In this document: positions 7,115-14,371 of the stretch, piece after piece | How the letters are laid out: every line of letters starts with the position of its first letter | How positions within the stretch are numbered: the stretch's first letter is position 1 | Assembly (NCBI GenBank): GCA_016874935.1 | Contig: VGSS01000020.1 | Span: forward strand, 1-34,777 | Source: Deltaproteobacteria bacterium | GTDB taxonomy: Bacteria; Desulfobacterota; BSN033; UBA1163 | Direction: 5' to 3' | Length of the DNA: 34,777 nt | Notes under the pieces: model-generated | What the model was told of the DNA's origin: nothing | Seen by the model: only the letters and a program-made list of their open reading frames with translations | The model's database searches: none | Translations under genes and position numbers: made by a program

Positions 7115-7707
7115 ACCCCGTTCGAAATTCCAGATCTCCATTAAATCCTACTGGATTGGGATCAAAACGTAACCCCGCTTCAGGGCAGCGGTCCATTATT
7201 TCTAACAGGCGGAAGGTCAAATATGTCCTGATCGCCCTGATCCTGATTGCGGTTGGGATAGGAGCTTCACTCACTCTTTTCCAAAGCGAAGAGAAGAGGG
7301 TGAAAAAGCAGTTTCACCTGCTCTTCGAGGGGGTCTTGAAAGAACCCGGTGAAAACATCTTCACCATGGATCAAAAGATCAAGAAGATTGGCTCCCTTTT
7401 CCGCGAATCTTGCGAAATAAATATCCCGGCCTATTCCGTTTCGGGCCGATTGACCCGTGATGAAATAACCGGCTATGCGGCTCGCAGCCGCCTCCATTTT
7501 ACACAACTCCATTTAAAGTTCTACGATTTTAATATTGCCTTCCCACAAGAGGGCGAGGCTAAGGTCCGGCTGACCGCCCGGCTCACCGGAAAGACAACCG
7601 CCGGAGAGATGGTCAATGAAGCCCACGAGCTGGATTGCCTCCTGAAAAAGATAGAGAAGAGATGGCTTTTTGATCGGATCGAAGTGGTTGAAGTTCTAAG
7701 AAGATAA
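7108..7707 (+). CDS. membrane-anchored protein of unknown function with repeat-derived N-terminus
   Basis: A 199-residue protein: a polar, Pro/Asn/Ser/Arg-rich leader (1-36), one membrane span (about 38-57, VLIALILIAVGIGASLTLF) and a soluble, presumably periplasmic domain of about 140 residues. I do not recognise the domain; alternating strands and the size suggest a small alpha/beta fold, perhaps NTF2-like, without firm support. The first 4 bases of ATGGTGA overlap the lepB stop. The leader is encoded by a repeat element (7115-7209), and no other ATG exists before the membrane span, so the repeat has become coding. No terminator is visible before the next promoter. Confidence 0.7.
   Translation: MVNPVRNSRSPLNPTGLGSKRNPASGQRSIISNRRKVKYVLIALILIAVGIGASLTLFQSEEKRVKKQFHLLFEGVLKEPGENIFTMDQKIKKIGSLFRESCEINIPAYSVSGRLTRDEITGYAARSRLHFTQLHLKFYDFNIAFPQEGEAKVRLTARLTGKTTAGEMVNEAHELDCLLKKIEKRWLFDRIEVVEVLRR
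7115..7209 (+). repeat. repeat element inside a coding region (relative at 16744-16802)
   Basis: Starts AACCCCGTTCGAAATTCC and ends GTCCATTATTTCTAACAGG. The 16-mer GTCCATTATTTCTAAC is found again at about 16784-16799, and both copies have outer ends that can pair (CCC.TT.GAAAT with ATTTCTAAC.GG). It is translated in the frame of the 7108 gene without stops. Confidence 0.55.
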
Positions 7708-7743
7708 GCAGACCGCTTCTTCTTAACCAGGGACAACAAAGGG

Positions 7744-7771
7744 TTGACAGAACTAATTTTTAATTTATAAT
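7744..7771 (+). promoter_or_regulatory. consensus sigma70-type promoter of the GMP synthase domain gene
   Basis: TTGACA at 7744-7749, a 16-nt spacer, and a perfect TATAAT at 7766-7771. The expected start near 7778 leaves a leader of about 25 nt carrying AAAGGGG before the ATG at 7803. Confidence 0.8.
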
Positions 7772-7802
7772 CCACGGTCAAATCACCAGAAAGGGGTAAA
7801 AC

Positions 7803-8735
7803 ATGGACTACAGGGCTTTTGTGGAGGAACAAATTGCGGATATCAAAAAATCGGTGGGAAATTATCCTGCCATCAATGCGCTCAGCGGAGGAGTCGATAG
7901 TTCGGTGGTGACCGCTCTCGGCCATAGGGCGATCGGCGATCGGCTCAAAACCGTCTTTATCGACAACGGGCTGATGCGACAGGGCGAATCTGAAAGGGTG
8001 GTTGAAATTTTTGCCGATATGGAAATCCCTGTCCGGCTGGTCGACGCAAAGAAAGAATTTCTCAGTGCGCTGAAGTGTTTGACCGACCCGGAAGAGAAGC
8101 GAAAGGCCATCACCCGGACTTTCTATTCGACCGTCTTCGGGAAACTGGTTCGGGAGACCGGTGCAAAATACCTCCTTCACGGCACCATTCTCACCGATAT
8201 CGAAGAGACCGTGGCCGGCATCAAGCGTCAGCACAACATCCTTGCCCAGATCGGCATCGACCCGGAAAAAGAATACGGCTATCAGGTGCTTGAACCCCTC
8301 AAGACCTTGCGGAAAGATGGGGTGAGAGAGGTTGCAAAACTATTAGGCCTGCCCCAGGAGATTACCCGGAGGATTCCCTTTCCTGGTCCAGCCCTTGCGA
8401 CGAGAATCGTGGGAGAAGTGACAGAGGAGCGAATCGCCACCGTCCGTGCGGCCACTGCAATCGTCGAGGAAGAACTTGTGGACTCGGGTGCTTTCCAGTA
8501 TATGGCAATCCTCTTAAGTGACAGGGCAACTGGAATGGTCAACGGAAACCGTGAATTTGGACAGATCATTGTGGTGCGATGCATCCATAGCCTCGACGCC
8601 AGAACGGCGACACCTGTCGAACTTCCCTGGGAAAAACTGACACGGATATGCGAACGGATCACCGCCATCCCGGACGTGAATCGTTGCCTTTACGATCTGA
8701 CACCGAAACCACCCGCAACCATCGAATACATCTGA
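7803..8735 (+). CDS. GMP synthase ATP-pyrophosphatase subunit without glutaminase domain
   Basis: Activates XMP with ATP and aminates it to GMP. The 310 residues match only the ATP-PPase and dimerisation domains of GuaA: the PP-loop SGGVDSS is at 28-34, followed by VFIDNGLMRQGE, IKRQHNI, RIPFPGPALATRI and the C-terminal KPPATIEYI, where most GuaA proteins end in TIEWE. The class I glutamine amidotransferase half that precedes the PP-loop in normal bacterial GuaA (about 525 residues) is absent, as in archaeal two-subunit enzymes (GuaAb). The start is firm (AAAGGGG, consensus promoter), so this is not a truncation at the 5' side. No glutaminase gene lies nearby; free ammonia or a distant subunit could supply nitrogen. 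An XMP-unrelated role is possible. Confidence 0.85.
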   Translation: MDYRAFVEEQIADIKKSVGNYPAINALSGGVDSSVVTALGHRAIGDRLKTVFIDNGLMRQGESERVVEIFADMEIPVRLVDAKKEFLSALKCLTDPEEKRKAITRTFYSTVFGKLVRETGAKYLLHGTILTDIEETVAGIKRQHNILAQIGIDPEKEYGYQVLEPLKTLRKDGVREVAKLLGLPQEITRRIPFPGPALATRIVGEVTEERIATVRAATAIVEEELVDSGAFQYMAILLSDRATGMVNGNREFGQIIVVRCIHSLDARTATPVELPWEKLTRICERITAIPDVNRCLYDLTPKPPATIEYI

Positions 8736-8745
8736 AAGGATAGGA

Positions 8746-8955
8746 ATGGAGGGGAAAATGGATGAAAAGGAAAAGCTCTCGCTCGTCATCGACCACTGGA
8801 TAGAACATAACGAAAGCCATATGGCTGAGTATAGGAAGTGGGCTCAAAAAGCGGAAGAACTGGGATTGGGCGCCGTGAAGACTGAAATCGAAGACGCTGT
8901 CGAAAAACTCGCTCAGTGCAATGACAGCCTCCAAAAAGCCCTGAAGGGACTATAA
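8746..8955 (+). CDS. small helical protein with HWIEHNESH motif
   Basis: A 69-residue (or 65-residue) soluble protein, predicted all-helical, Glu/Lys-rich, with a His cluster HWIEHNESH near residues 17-25 that could bind metal. I have the impression of a family in anaerobic bacteria and archaea but cannot name it with confidence. It starts 10 nt after the GMP synthase domain gene and is surely co-transcribed, so a functional link is plausible. Two in-frame starts are possible: 8746 (AAAGGA upstream) and 8758 (GGAGGGG upstream). Confidence 0.7.
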   Translation: MEGKMDEKEKLSLVIDHWIEHNESHMAEYRKWAQKAEELGLGAVKTEIEDAVEKLAQCNDSLQKALKGL

Positions 8956-8958
8956 ATT

Positions 8959-9165
8959 GGATATCAGGATATCAGGGTACCGGGAAGCAGGATACCAGGT
9001 TATTAATACAAACGCATTAAATAAGATGCTGAAACGAGTTCAGAAGCATGACAAGATAAAGTCTGTCATTCCGAACTTGTTTCGGAATCTCAAATTTAGA
9101 AATGATAAATTAATTGAGTTTGTATTAGGAAATCAGGTTCTATCTGATACCCAGATATCCTGATG
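8959..9165. repeat. large nested inverted-repeat region
   Basis: CAGGATATCAGGGTACC (8965-8981) pairs, with two mismatches, with GATACCCAGATATCCTG (9146-9162). Further in, AATACAAAC (9005-9013) pairs with GTTTGTATT (9118-9126). Between them lies a GTCATTCC half-element (about 9065-9090). The open frame across it (8957-9163) is not a gene. Confidence 0.65.
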
Positions 9166-9199
9166 CCCATAACCTGACATTCTGATTTTCTGATAACCT

Positions 9200-9769
9200 C
9201 TAAGACGTGGCTATCTTTCTCCCTAACCCATAAGCCTCCTTTTTAGCCTTCTCATTCCGTTCGATCTCCCCCTTTCCAGCGGCGGAGGCCTGAACCACAG
9301 GGAATAATTTAAGCCCGGAGAACTTGCAGGTTTCCCTGAAACTATGGACAATGGGATCTGCCGTATGGACATTGGGATCGCCGCAGACGGTCATCAGACC
9401 GATCCTCTTTCCTTTCATCTTTGGAAGATAGGCTTTATGCCATCTCCAGCTCCCATCAAAGAAAGCGCACCAGCGGTCCAGATAGGCTTTCATCTGGGAG
9501 GTCATCGCCCAAAAATAGAGAGGAACGCTGTGGATGACGGCATCCGATTTAAGGATCTTTTGATGAATCTCAAGCATGTCATCCCGGATCACGCAAATCC
9601 CTGTCTCATTGCACTTCGTACAATCGAGACACCCTGAGATTTTTTTTCGGCTCAGGATGATCTTCTCCACCTTTGCCCCCATCTCCTTTGCCCCTGCCAG
9701 GGCTTGATTCAGAAGAATATCGCTGTTTCCACCCACCCTCGGACTCCCAAGTATTCCCAAAACCTTCAT
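9200..9769 (-). CDS. flavodoxin-fold NAD(P)H-dependent FMN reductase / iron-sulfur flavoprotein-like
   Basis: A 189-residue flavodoxin-like protein. The FMN phosphate loop GSPRVGGNSDIL lies at residues 8-19, and SVPLYFWAMTSQMKAYLDRW near 80-100 is the typical NADPH-dependent FMN reductase/WrbA-ISF segment. A compact Cys motif, CLDCTKCNETGIC (about 47-59), matches the Cys cluster of iron-sulfur flavoproteins that carry a 4Fe-4S cluster next to FMN, so an electron-transfer role in an anaerobe is likely. The ATG at 9769 was chosen because GGGAGAAGGAAC precedes it; a 14-residue upstream extension starting at 9811 has no ribosome site. Monocistronic. Confidence 0.85.
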   Translation of the reverse strand: MKVLGILGSPRVGGNSDILLNQALAGAKEMGAKVEKIILSRKKISGCLDCTKCNETGICVIRDDMLEIHQKILKSDAVIHSVPLYFWAMTSQMKAYLDRWCAFFDGSWRWHKAYLPKMKGKRIGLMTVCGDPNVHTADPIVHSFRETCKFSGLKLFPVVQASAAGKGEIERNEKAKKEAYGLGRKIATS

Positions 9770-9941
9770 GTTCCTTCTCCCATTACTCTTTTTTACCTGC
9801 TTATATATCATTAACTTATCGAAGTCAATTTTTTAATAATGCGGTTGTGTGGTGGTAGTCGAATGATCATTTATGGAAAACCCCTTGACACTCTGTTCTG
9901 TATTTAGTACGCTTCATTCAAAGCTCAAGAACCTATGAATA

Positions 9942-10015
9942 AGGAAACCAGGAACTCAGGAAAACTCATAAATTCTTTTTTTGAATTATTCCCTGCCCTC
10001 ATGGCTACCTAATAG
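9942..10015 (-). repeat. dispersed repeat, copy 2 (opposite orientation to 3781-3868)
   Basis: Read on the minus strand it gives CTATTAGG, AGCCAT, GGCAGGGAATAATTC, an A-run and TTCCTGGTTTCC, the same blocks in the same order as at 3781-3868. It fills much of the gap between the flavoprotein gene and the next small gene. The rest of the gap (9770-9941) shows no gene. Confidence 0.75.
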
Positions 10016-10036
10016 GTCCATCCGGGGTGAGCGGGT

Positions 10037-10201
10037 ATGAAACGAACGGCAAAGGTGAAGAAAAACAAAAAGGGGAGGCCGAAAAGCCCTCCATTAGCGA
10101 TCATCGGCTTAGGTGAGCTGTTGGAGAAGGTCAAGGAGATCAAAAAGAGGAAAACGGGTATTTACCACAGGTTGGAAAAGAGGTTACGAAGAAAGATTTA
10201 G
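10037..10201 (+). CDS. 54-residue very basic protein with AT-hook-like motif
   Basis: A short open frame starting MKRTAKVKKNKKGRPKSP. KGRPKSP resembles an AT-hook, and a predicted helix (about 28-52) is again Lys/Arg-rich. The composition suggests nucleic-acid binding, but such short basic frames can be fortuitous. A GGGGTGAGCGGG stretch precedes the ATG. It is followed by the gene at 10324 on the same strand. Confidence 0.45.
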   Translation: MKRTAKVKKNKKGRPKSPPLAIIGLGELLEKVKEIKKRKTGIYHRLEKRLRRKI

Positions 10202-10323
10202 GTTTAAGCTGAGATTCAGGCTTAATAAGAATGAAAAAAACCAGGAGACAGGAAGGGGCTTCAAAAAACAATATCTCACAGAAGCAGGGAGGGTGTTCCT
10301 TCGGCTGGGAGAAATTGATTGAG

Positions 10324-10596
10324 ATGAAGAATAGTAAGATCCAATTTTTTGCCGGCGATGGGTTTAAACGATTGCAAATATTGGACATCGATGTGAAGAC
10401 AAAAAATATCCATATGATCTGTGAGTTAGGGAAGAAGACCTGGCCTTTAAATTTCAGCAAGTTAGAGGAATTACATGATATGATTCACGACGGAAAGATA
10501 AAACTGATCCCCTATGAGATCGATCGACTGATGCCCACCTGGGGAAACTTCATCACCGGCCTATTCAAACACCTTGGCTGCGATCAACGGAGATAG
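10324..10596 (+). CDS. conserved-looking small protein of unknown function
   Basis: A 90-residue protein beginning MKNSKIQFFAGDGFKRL, with a beta-rich first half and helices in the second (LNFSKLEELHDMIHDGKI, IDRLMPTWGNFITGLFKHL). The regular mix of hydrophobic and charged residues argues for a real protein; no catalytic motif or membrane span is seen. The frame is also open upstream to an ATG at 10231, which would add 31 polar residues of low quality. A GGGAG lies about 12 nt before the ATG at 10324, which is long. The following 10597-10816 shows no gene. Confidence 0.55.
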   Translation: MKNSKIQFFAGDGFKRLQILDIDVKTKNIHMICELGKKTWPLNFSKLEELHDMIHDGKIKLIPYEIDRLMPTWGNFITGLFKHLGCDQRR

Positions 10597-10816
10597 TCCT
10601 TCGACCCCATCCTGTTTTCCTTAAAAAAGTTTCGCTCGTTTTTGAAAACACCGAAGATTTTATTATTAAAGGGCCGCCTTGGATGATCAATGGATCGGTG
10701 AAATCAAGAAGAATCCTAGGGCAGAGATAAATGACCTTTCTGTCAATCTTTTCATTTCAGTCGAAGATTTCAATGGGCTAACCCATTTTGTTTGACTCTC
10801 TCCTCGATTCATCTCC

Positions 10817-11710
10817 TTAATCGTTTCTCTGACCTCCTTTTGCGTACCAGTCTGGATCTTTGGCCAAATTTGCACGCGCTTCCTGGATCATCAATTCTAA
10901 TGCTGGGTGAGTCGTTTCCCAGGCCCGACTCCTGAACAAACCGTCACGCATCTTTTCAACCTCATTCTTGACATCTTCTAAATATCTGCCGTAAAGATGC
11001 AGCGAATCGCTTATATCCACATAACGCCCCACGCCGATCGGTTTACCGATCTTTTTCGATATTCGTTCCGCAATCACCCGCTGTAAATCCGTCAGCGCAT
11101 AAGCATTCATAAACCATGCCTTGTACAAATCTCTGCTTCGCCAATGCGTATTCATGTTCAGCATCAATCCTCCCGTCCCATCCGCTACCAACCTGCACCA
11201 TATCCGTTGCAGGCATGGCGGATCTTCCGTGTAAATATCTGCCGTCGGCATCCATGTAATGGCCTGTGCTCGCCTGGTATACTCCACCTTCGCCAGCGAA
11301 TGGATCATATATTCAATCTGATCCACCGCCGCAAACGCGTGGATGGGGCTTTTTCGGTCCTTCAAGCGATGCACCGGGCAATATGCAAAAAGCCTCTCAT
11401 GATAGGTATAGGTCCATTTACCCGCCGCGGGGTCAATCCAGTGATCATGGATCCCATCCACCACCTCCTGCCGATAGACCTCCAGCTCGACAGGGCCGCC
11501 CGGAAAATTCTTATGAATTCGAGGCTCGGCAAAGGGGTCATGAACGGTGATGATGACGGTGGCATCTTTGCTTGGCGCATCCCCTTCCCTGTCATACTGC
11601 GTATTTATATCCAACCCATCATCCCAAACGGCTAAGACGGCCTTCTCCCATGCTTCCGGCAAACACTCTGCGTTCACCGACAATGTGGGAAGATTCCCTG
11701 CCCCTTTCAT
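10817..11710 (-). CDS. thymidylate synthase family protein, methanogen type
   Basis: Folate-dependent dUMP methyltransferase or a related pyrimidine hydroxymethyltransferase. Of 297 residues, three blocks match the ThyA fold: the nucleophile Cys166 in DPPCLQRIWCR (ThyA has PPCH), the phosphate/dUMP segment HWRSRDLYKAWFMNAYAL from 189 (RSRD 191-194, Asn202), and SLHLYGRYLEDV from 237, equivalent to DxHxYxNH. The N-terminal 120 residues differ from E. coli ThyA, and the overall sequence resembles the divergent archaeal/methanogen branch. His after the catalytic Cys is replaced by Leu, so the exact substrate and cofactor are uncertain. The start is supported by AAGGGGG six bases upstream. The leader is interrupted by a mobile-looking element at 11726-11991. 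Confidence 0.75.
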   Translation of the reverse strand: MKGAGNLPTLSVNAECLPEAWEKAVLAVWDDGLDINTQYDREGDAPSKDATVIITVHDPFAEPRIHKNFPGGPVELEVYRQEVVDGIHDHWIDPAAGKWTYTYHERLFAYCPVHRLKDRKSPIHAFAAVDQIEYMIHSLAKVEYTRRAQAITWMPTADIYTEDPPCLQRIWCRLVADGTGGLMLNMNTHWRSRDLYKAWFMNAYALTDLQRVIAERISKKIGKPIGVGRYVDISDSLHLYGRYLEDVKNEVEKMRDGLFRSRAWETTHPALELMIQEARANLAKDPDWYAKGGQRND

Positions 11711-11725
11711 CTCAGACCCCCTTAA

Positions 11726-11991
11726 TCAAATGTTGGTTTAACCTTGCAGTTGCGTAAATATCATACAAAAAGGGAGGTGGGTATGCTGGGCGGATACGGG
11801 AAGCGAAACTTCCCAAGCCTTTACAGCGGCACCTTTTATCGTTTTGCTGCTCAGGTTTCAAGCATACGTCCAAGGCCACCTCAGGTGACATCGACTGTTT
11901 CCCATAAAACATATAAATGATCCGCAATTGTAAAGGATTGGAAGCATGCCCACCTCCCTTTTTATTGCAACGTTAAGGTTAACTCAAATGT
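11726..11991. mobile_element. MITE-like element or structured RNA with long terminal inverted repeats
   Basis: An about 250-bp segment (11734-11983) is flanked by the exact 8-bp direct repeat TCAAATGT (11726-11733 and 11984-11991), as expected of a target duplication. Its ends are imperfect inverted repeats of about 45 bp: GTTTAACCTTGCAGTTGC and, after a short insertion, AAAAAGGGAGGTGGG on the left against GTTAACCTTAACGTTGC and AAAAAGGGAGGTGGG on the right (reverse complement). The interior holds the hairpin GGGAAG/CTTCCC and the pairs CCTTTACA/TGTAAAGG and GCGGAT/ATCCGC. No transposase is encoded. It lies 16 nt upstream of the thymidylate synthase ATG. Confidence 0.65.
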
Positions 11992-12286
11992 CTCCTTGAA
12001 TGGTCGATTCCTATCTTAGGTGGGAAGGGAGGGTAAATGATCAACCTTTTGGGTATCGGAGGCAGTAATCCCTTCATCTCTTCAGAATAGGCCCACTGAC
12101 AAAGGGGGTAAACCCTTCAAGATTTTGACCTCTTCATTGCCTCCCCTACTGCTTCCCGAGTTTATCTTCTCAACATTTTTTTAAAATTTACCATTTTTAG
12201 CAAAATATCTCAATAACCGAAATTGGACCATGTCATCCGCAAATCCGTCTATTTGTGTCGATATCTGCGTGGTCTAATAAAGTTTA
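11992..12286. other. intergenic stretch without recognised gene
   Basis: About 295 nt between the inverted-repeat element and the tRNA-Leu terminator. It has short self-complementary blocks (GGAGGCA near 12058 with TGCCTCC near 12140; AAGGGGGTAAACCCTT near 12099-12114) but no open frame with gene-like properties and no RNA family I can name. Confidence 0.3.
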
Positions 12287-12323
12287 ATAAAAAAGGGATT
12301 GACCTACGGATGACCAATCCCTT
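12287..12323 (-). terminator. Rho-independent terminator after tRNA-Leu
   Basis: On the minus strand AAGGGATTG and CAATCCCTT form a 9-bp stem (12293-12301 / 12315-12323) followed by a T-run, just downstream of the tRNA-Leu 3' end. Confidence 0.85.
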
Positions 12324-12331
12324 CTGATGTG

Positions 12332-12420
12332 TGGTGCCTAGGGCCGGACTTGAACCGGCACGGTGGGGGACCACCGAGGGATTTTAAGTCCCTTGCGTCT
12401 ACCAATTCCGCCACCCAGGC
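12332..12420 (-). tRNA. tRNA-Leu (anticodon TAA)
   Basis: A class II tRNA with long variable arm. The acceptor strand GCCTGGG at the 5' end pairs with CCTAGGC, CCA is encoded (12334-12332), the T-loop is GGTTCAAGTCC, and the anticodon loop is in GGACTTAAAATCC, giving TAA. A terminator follows directly. Confidence 0.97.
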
Positions 12421-12466
12421 GAATTTCGTGATCTGTGACTCGTGATTCGTGAATGGTAAGTCATCA

Positions 12467-12493
12467 TTTATACTCTTTGACGAATTTTGTCAA
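12467..12493 (-). promoter_or_regulatory. candidate promoter of tRNA-Leu
   Basis: TTGACA on the minus strand (12493-12488), a 15-nt spacer and TATAAA (12472-12467), about 45 nt upstream of the tRNA. The spacer is two bases shorter than optimal. Confidence 0.45.
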
Positions 12494-12575
12494 GATATGT
12501 TATTCATTGATTGCAGTGATTAAAAAATCAGATTACACTGATTTTAAACCCTTTATTAAAATCAAGGAGAGAACC

Positions 12576-14231
12576 ATGCGATCGGACCAGATGAAAAAGG
12601 GATTGGAAAGGGCACCTCACCGATCTCTCTTTAAGGCTCTTGGATTAACAGATCGGGAGATCGAACAGCCCATGATTGGCATTGCCAACTCTGCAAACGA
12701 GGTCATTCCGGGCCACCTCCACTTACAGCAACTCTCCGATGCCGTTAAAGCTGGAATCCGTATGGCAGGAGGAACCCCTCTCGAATTTTATACCATCGGC
12801 ATCTGTGATGGGATCATCATGGGACATGAGGGAATGAAGTATTCTCTCGGCTCAAGAGAATTGATTGCCGATTCGGTAGAATCCATGGCCATGGCTTACC
12901 CTTTTGATGGCCTGGTCCTGATTCCGAATTGTGACAAGATCATCCCCGGAATGATGATGGCAGCAGCTCGTCTCAATATTCCTACCATTCTGATCAGCGG
13001 CGGCCCAATGCTTGCAGGACAATTCCAGGGAAGAGAGATCGACCTGGCCACGGTCTTTGAGGCGGTAGGCAGAGTGAAAACAGGAGGGATGACCCCAGAT
13101 GAGCTGGAGGAGATGGAAGGATGCGCCTGTCCAGGGGTCGGGTCTTGTGCCGGAATGTTTACGGCCAATTCCATGAACTGCCTTGCGGAAGTCCTTGGCC
13201 TTGCCCTTCCCTACAATGGCACGATTCCGGCCATTTCTGCGGATCGGATTCGCCTCGCAAAAGAATCTGGCATCCAGATCATGGACCTGGTCAAGAATCG
13301 TCTTTTCCCTTCCAGGATTTTAACCAGGAAAGCTTTTGAAAACGCCATCACTGTGGACATGGCGTTTGGCGGCTCGACCAACACCTCCCTGCACCTGCCG
13401 GCCATCGCTAATGAAGCGGGAATCTCCCTTCCTCTCCAGACCTTCAATAAAATCAGTGACCGGACGCCTCATCTGTGCAGCATGTCCCCCGCAGGTCCCT
13501 ATCATATCCAGGACCTTCACCGTGCTGGTGGTATCCCTGCCCTCATGACAGAACTGAGCCGGAAAAAGTTAATTCACGAGAATGCCATCACAGTCACGGG
13601 GAAAACAGTCGCAGAAAACATTAAGGAGAAAAAACGACTCGACCCTGAAGTCATACGCCCTCTTGAGAGGCCATACCATTCGGTCGGAGGATTAGTCTTT
13701 CTTTTTGGAAACCTCGCTCCTGAAGGTGGTGTGGTCAAACGATCGGCTGTTGACGAGACCATGCTTAAACACCAGGGCCCTGCACGGGTCTTTGAATCCG
13801 AAGAGGAAGCTCTGAAAGCCATCCTTGGTAAAAAGATCCGGAAAGGAGAAGTCCTTATTATTCGTAACGAGGGACCTAAGGGTGGACCCGGAATGCGGGA
13901 GATGCTCGCACCCACCTCTGCTGTCGTGGGAGTGGGAATGGATAAAGAGGTGGCACTCCTCACCGATGGCCGTTTCTCAGGTGCAAGCCGCGGCGCAGCC
14001 ATTGGCCATGTCTCACCAGAGGCTGAAGCAGGAGGTCCTATTGGTGTTGTACGAAACGGAGACCTTATCGAAATAGACATCCCGGGGAAAAAGCTCAACC
14101 TCCTCATCTCCGCCAAAGAGCTGAAGAAGAGGTTATCTCAGTGGAAACCCAGAAAGAGAGAATTAAAAGGCTATCTCAGAAGGTATGCCAAGCTGGTCAC
14201 TTCGGGCCATACAGGCGCAATATTTGAGTGA
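12576..14231 (+). CDS. ilvD: dihydroxy-acid dehydratase
   Basis: Dehydrates 2,3-dihydroxy-3-methylbutanoate and its homologue to 2-oxo acids, the third step of valine, leucine and isoleucine synthesis; iron-sulfur enzyme. The 551 residues are full length. Visible are GICDGI with Asp78, IPNCDKI with Cys119 and Lys121, [16 protein letters not shown] with Cys191, [27 protein letters not shown] and [10 protein letters not shown]. The segment before the first metal ligand is PGHLHL, as in E. coli IlvD, rather than the PCNxHL form seen in plant-type enzymes. The ATG at 12576 follows AAGGAG; a longer frame from 12453 runs through the tRNA-Leu promoter region and is rejected. No other ilv or leu gene is near. 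Confidence 0.96.
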   Translation: MRSDQMKKGLERAPHRSLFKALGLTDREIEQPMIGIANSANEVIPGHLHLQQLSDAVKAGIRMAGGTPLEFYTIGICDGIIMGHEGMKYSLGSRELIADSVESMAMAYPFDGLVLIPNCDKIIPGMMMAAARLNIPTILISGGPMLAGQFQGREIDLATVFEAVGRVKTGGMTPDELEEMEGCACPGVGSCAGMFTANSMNCLAEVLGLALPYNGTIPAISADRIRLAKESGIQIMDLVKNRLFPSRILTRKAFENAITVDMAFGGSTNTSLHLPAIANEAGISLPLQTFNKISDRTPHLCSMSPAGPYHIQDLHRAGGIPALMTELSRKKLIHENAITVTGKTVAENIKEKKRLDPEVIRPLERPYHSVGGLVFLFGNLAPEGGVVKRSAVDETMLKHQGPARVFESEEEALKAILGKKIRKGEVLIIRNEGPKGGPGMREMLAPTSAVVGVGMDKEVALLTDGRFSGASRGAAIGHVSPEAEAGGPIGVVRNGDLIEIDIPGKKLNLLISAKELKKRLSQWKPRKRELKGYLRRYAKLVTSGHTGAIFE

Positions 14232-14281
14232 TGAACAGGATAGGGCCTCACTCTCTAAGGGAGAAAATTGACAAAGTATTA

Positions 14282-14369
14282 TCCTCCCCCTTGATGGGGG
14301 AGGATTGAGGTGGGGGTGAAAACTGTTTCGTCCCCCTCACCCCTACCCTCTCCCACCAAGGGAGAGGGA
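14282..14369. repeat. double-hairpin repeat between convergent genes
   Basis: Hairpin CCTCCCCC-TTGAT-GGGGGAGG (about 14284-14303) and hairpin CCCTCTCCC-ACCAA-GGGAGAGGG (about 14347-14368), with GGTGGGGGTGA and TCACCCCTACC as complementary middle parts. This G/C-rich repeat type is widespread in bacterial intergenic regions. Lying between ilvD and larA, which converge, it may end transcription from both sides. Confidence 0.75.
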
Positions 14370-14371
14370 GA

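Noticed and set aside
8957-9163. 68-codon plus-strand frame after the HWIEHNESH gene
   Set aside because: Made wholly of inverted repeats; no ribosome site, and codons follow the palindromes.
9885-9913. Promoter TTGACA with TACGCT downstream of the flavoprotein gene
   Set aside because: The -10 matches only three of six positions, and a repeat rather than a gene follows.
11712-11927. 71-codon minus-strand frame inside the inverted-repeat element
   Set aside because: Overlaps the terminal inverted repeats and structured interior; composition is not protein-like and no ribosome site is seen.
11734-11983. 6S RNA, SRP RNA, tmRNA, RNase P RNA or a known riboswitch
   Set aside because: Length and closing stem suggested 6S RNA, but I could not find the diagnostic sequences of any of these families, while the flanking 8-bp duplication favours a mobile element.
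12453-12575. Longer N-terminus of IlvD from an ATG at 12453
   Set aside because: The extension overlaps the tRNA-Leu promoter region, has no ribosome site and is absent from the family; ATG at 12576 has AAGGAG.
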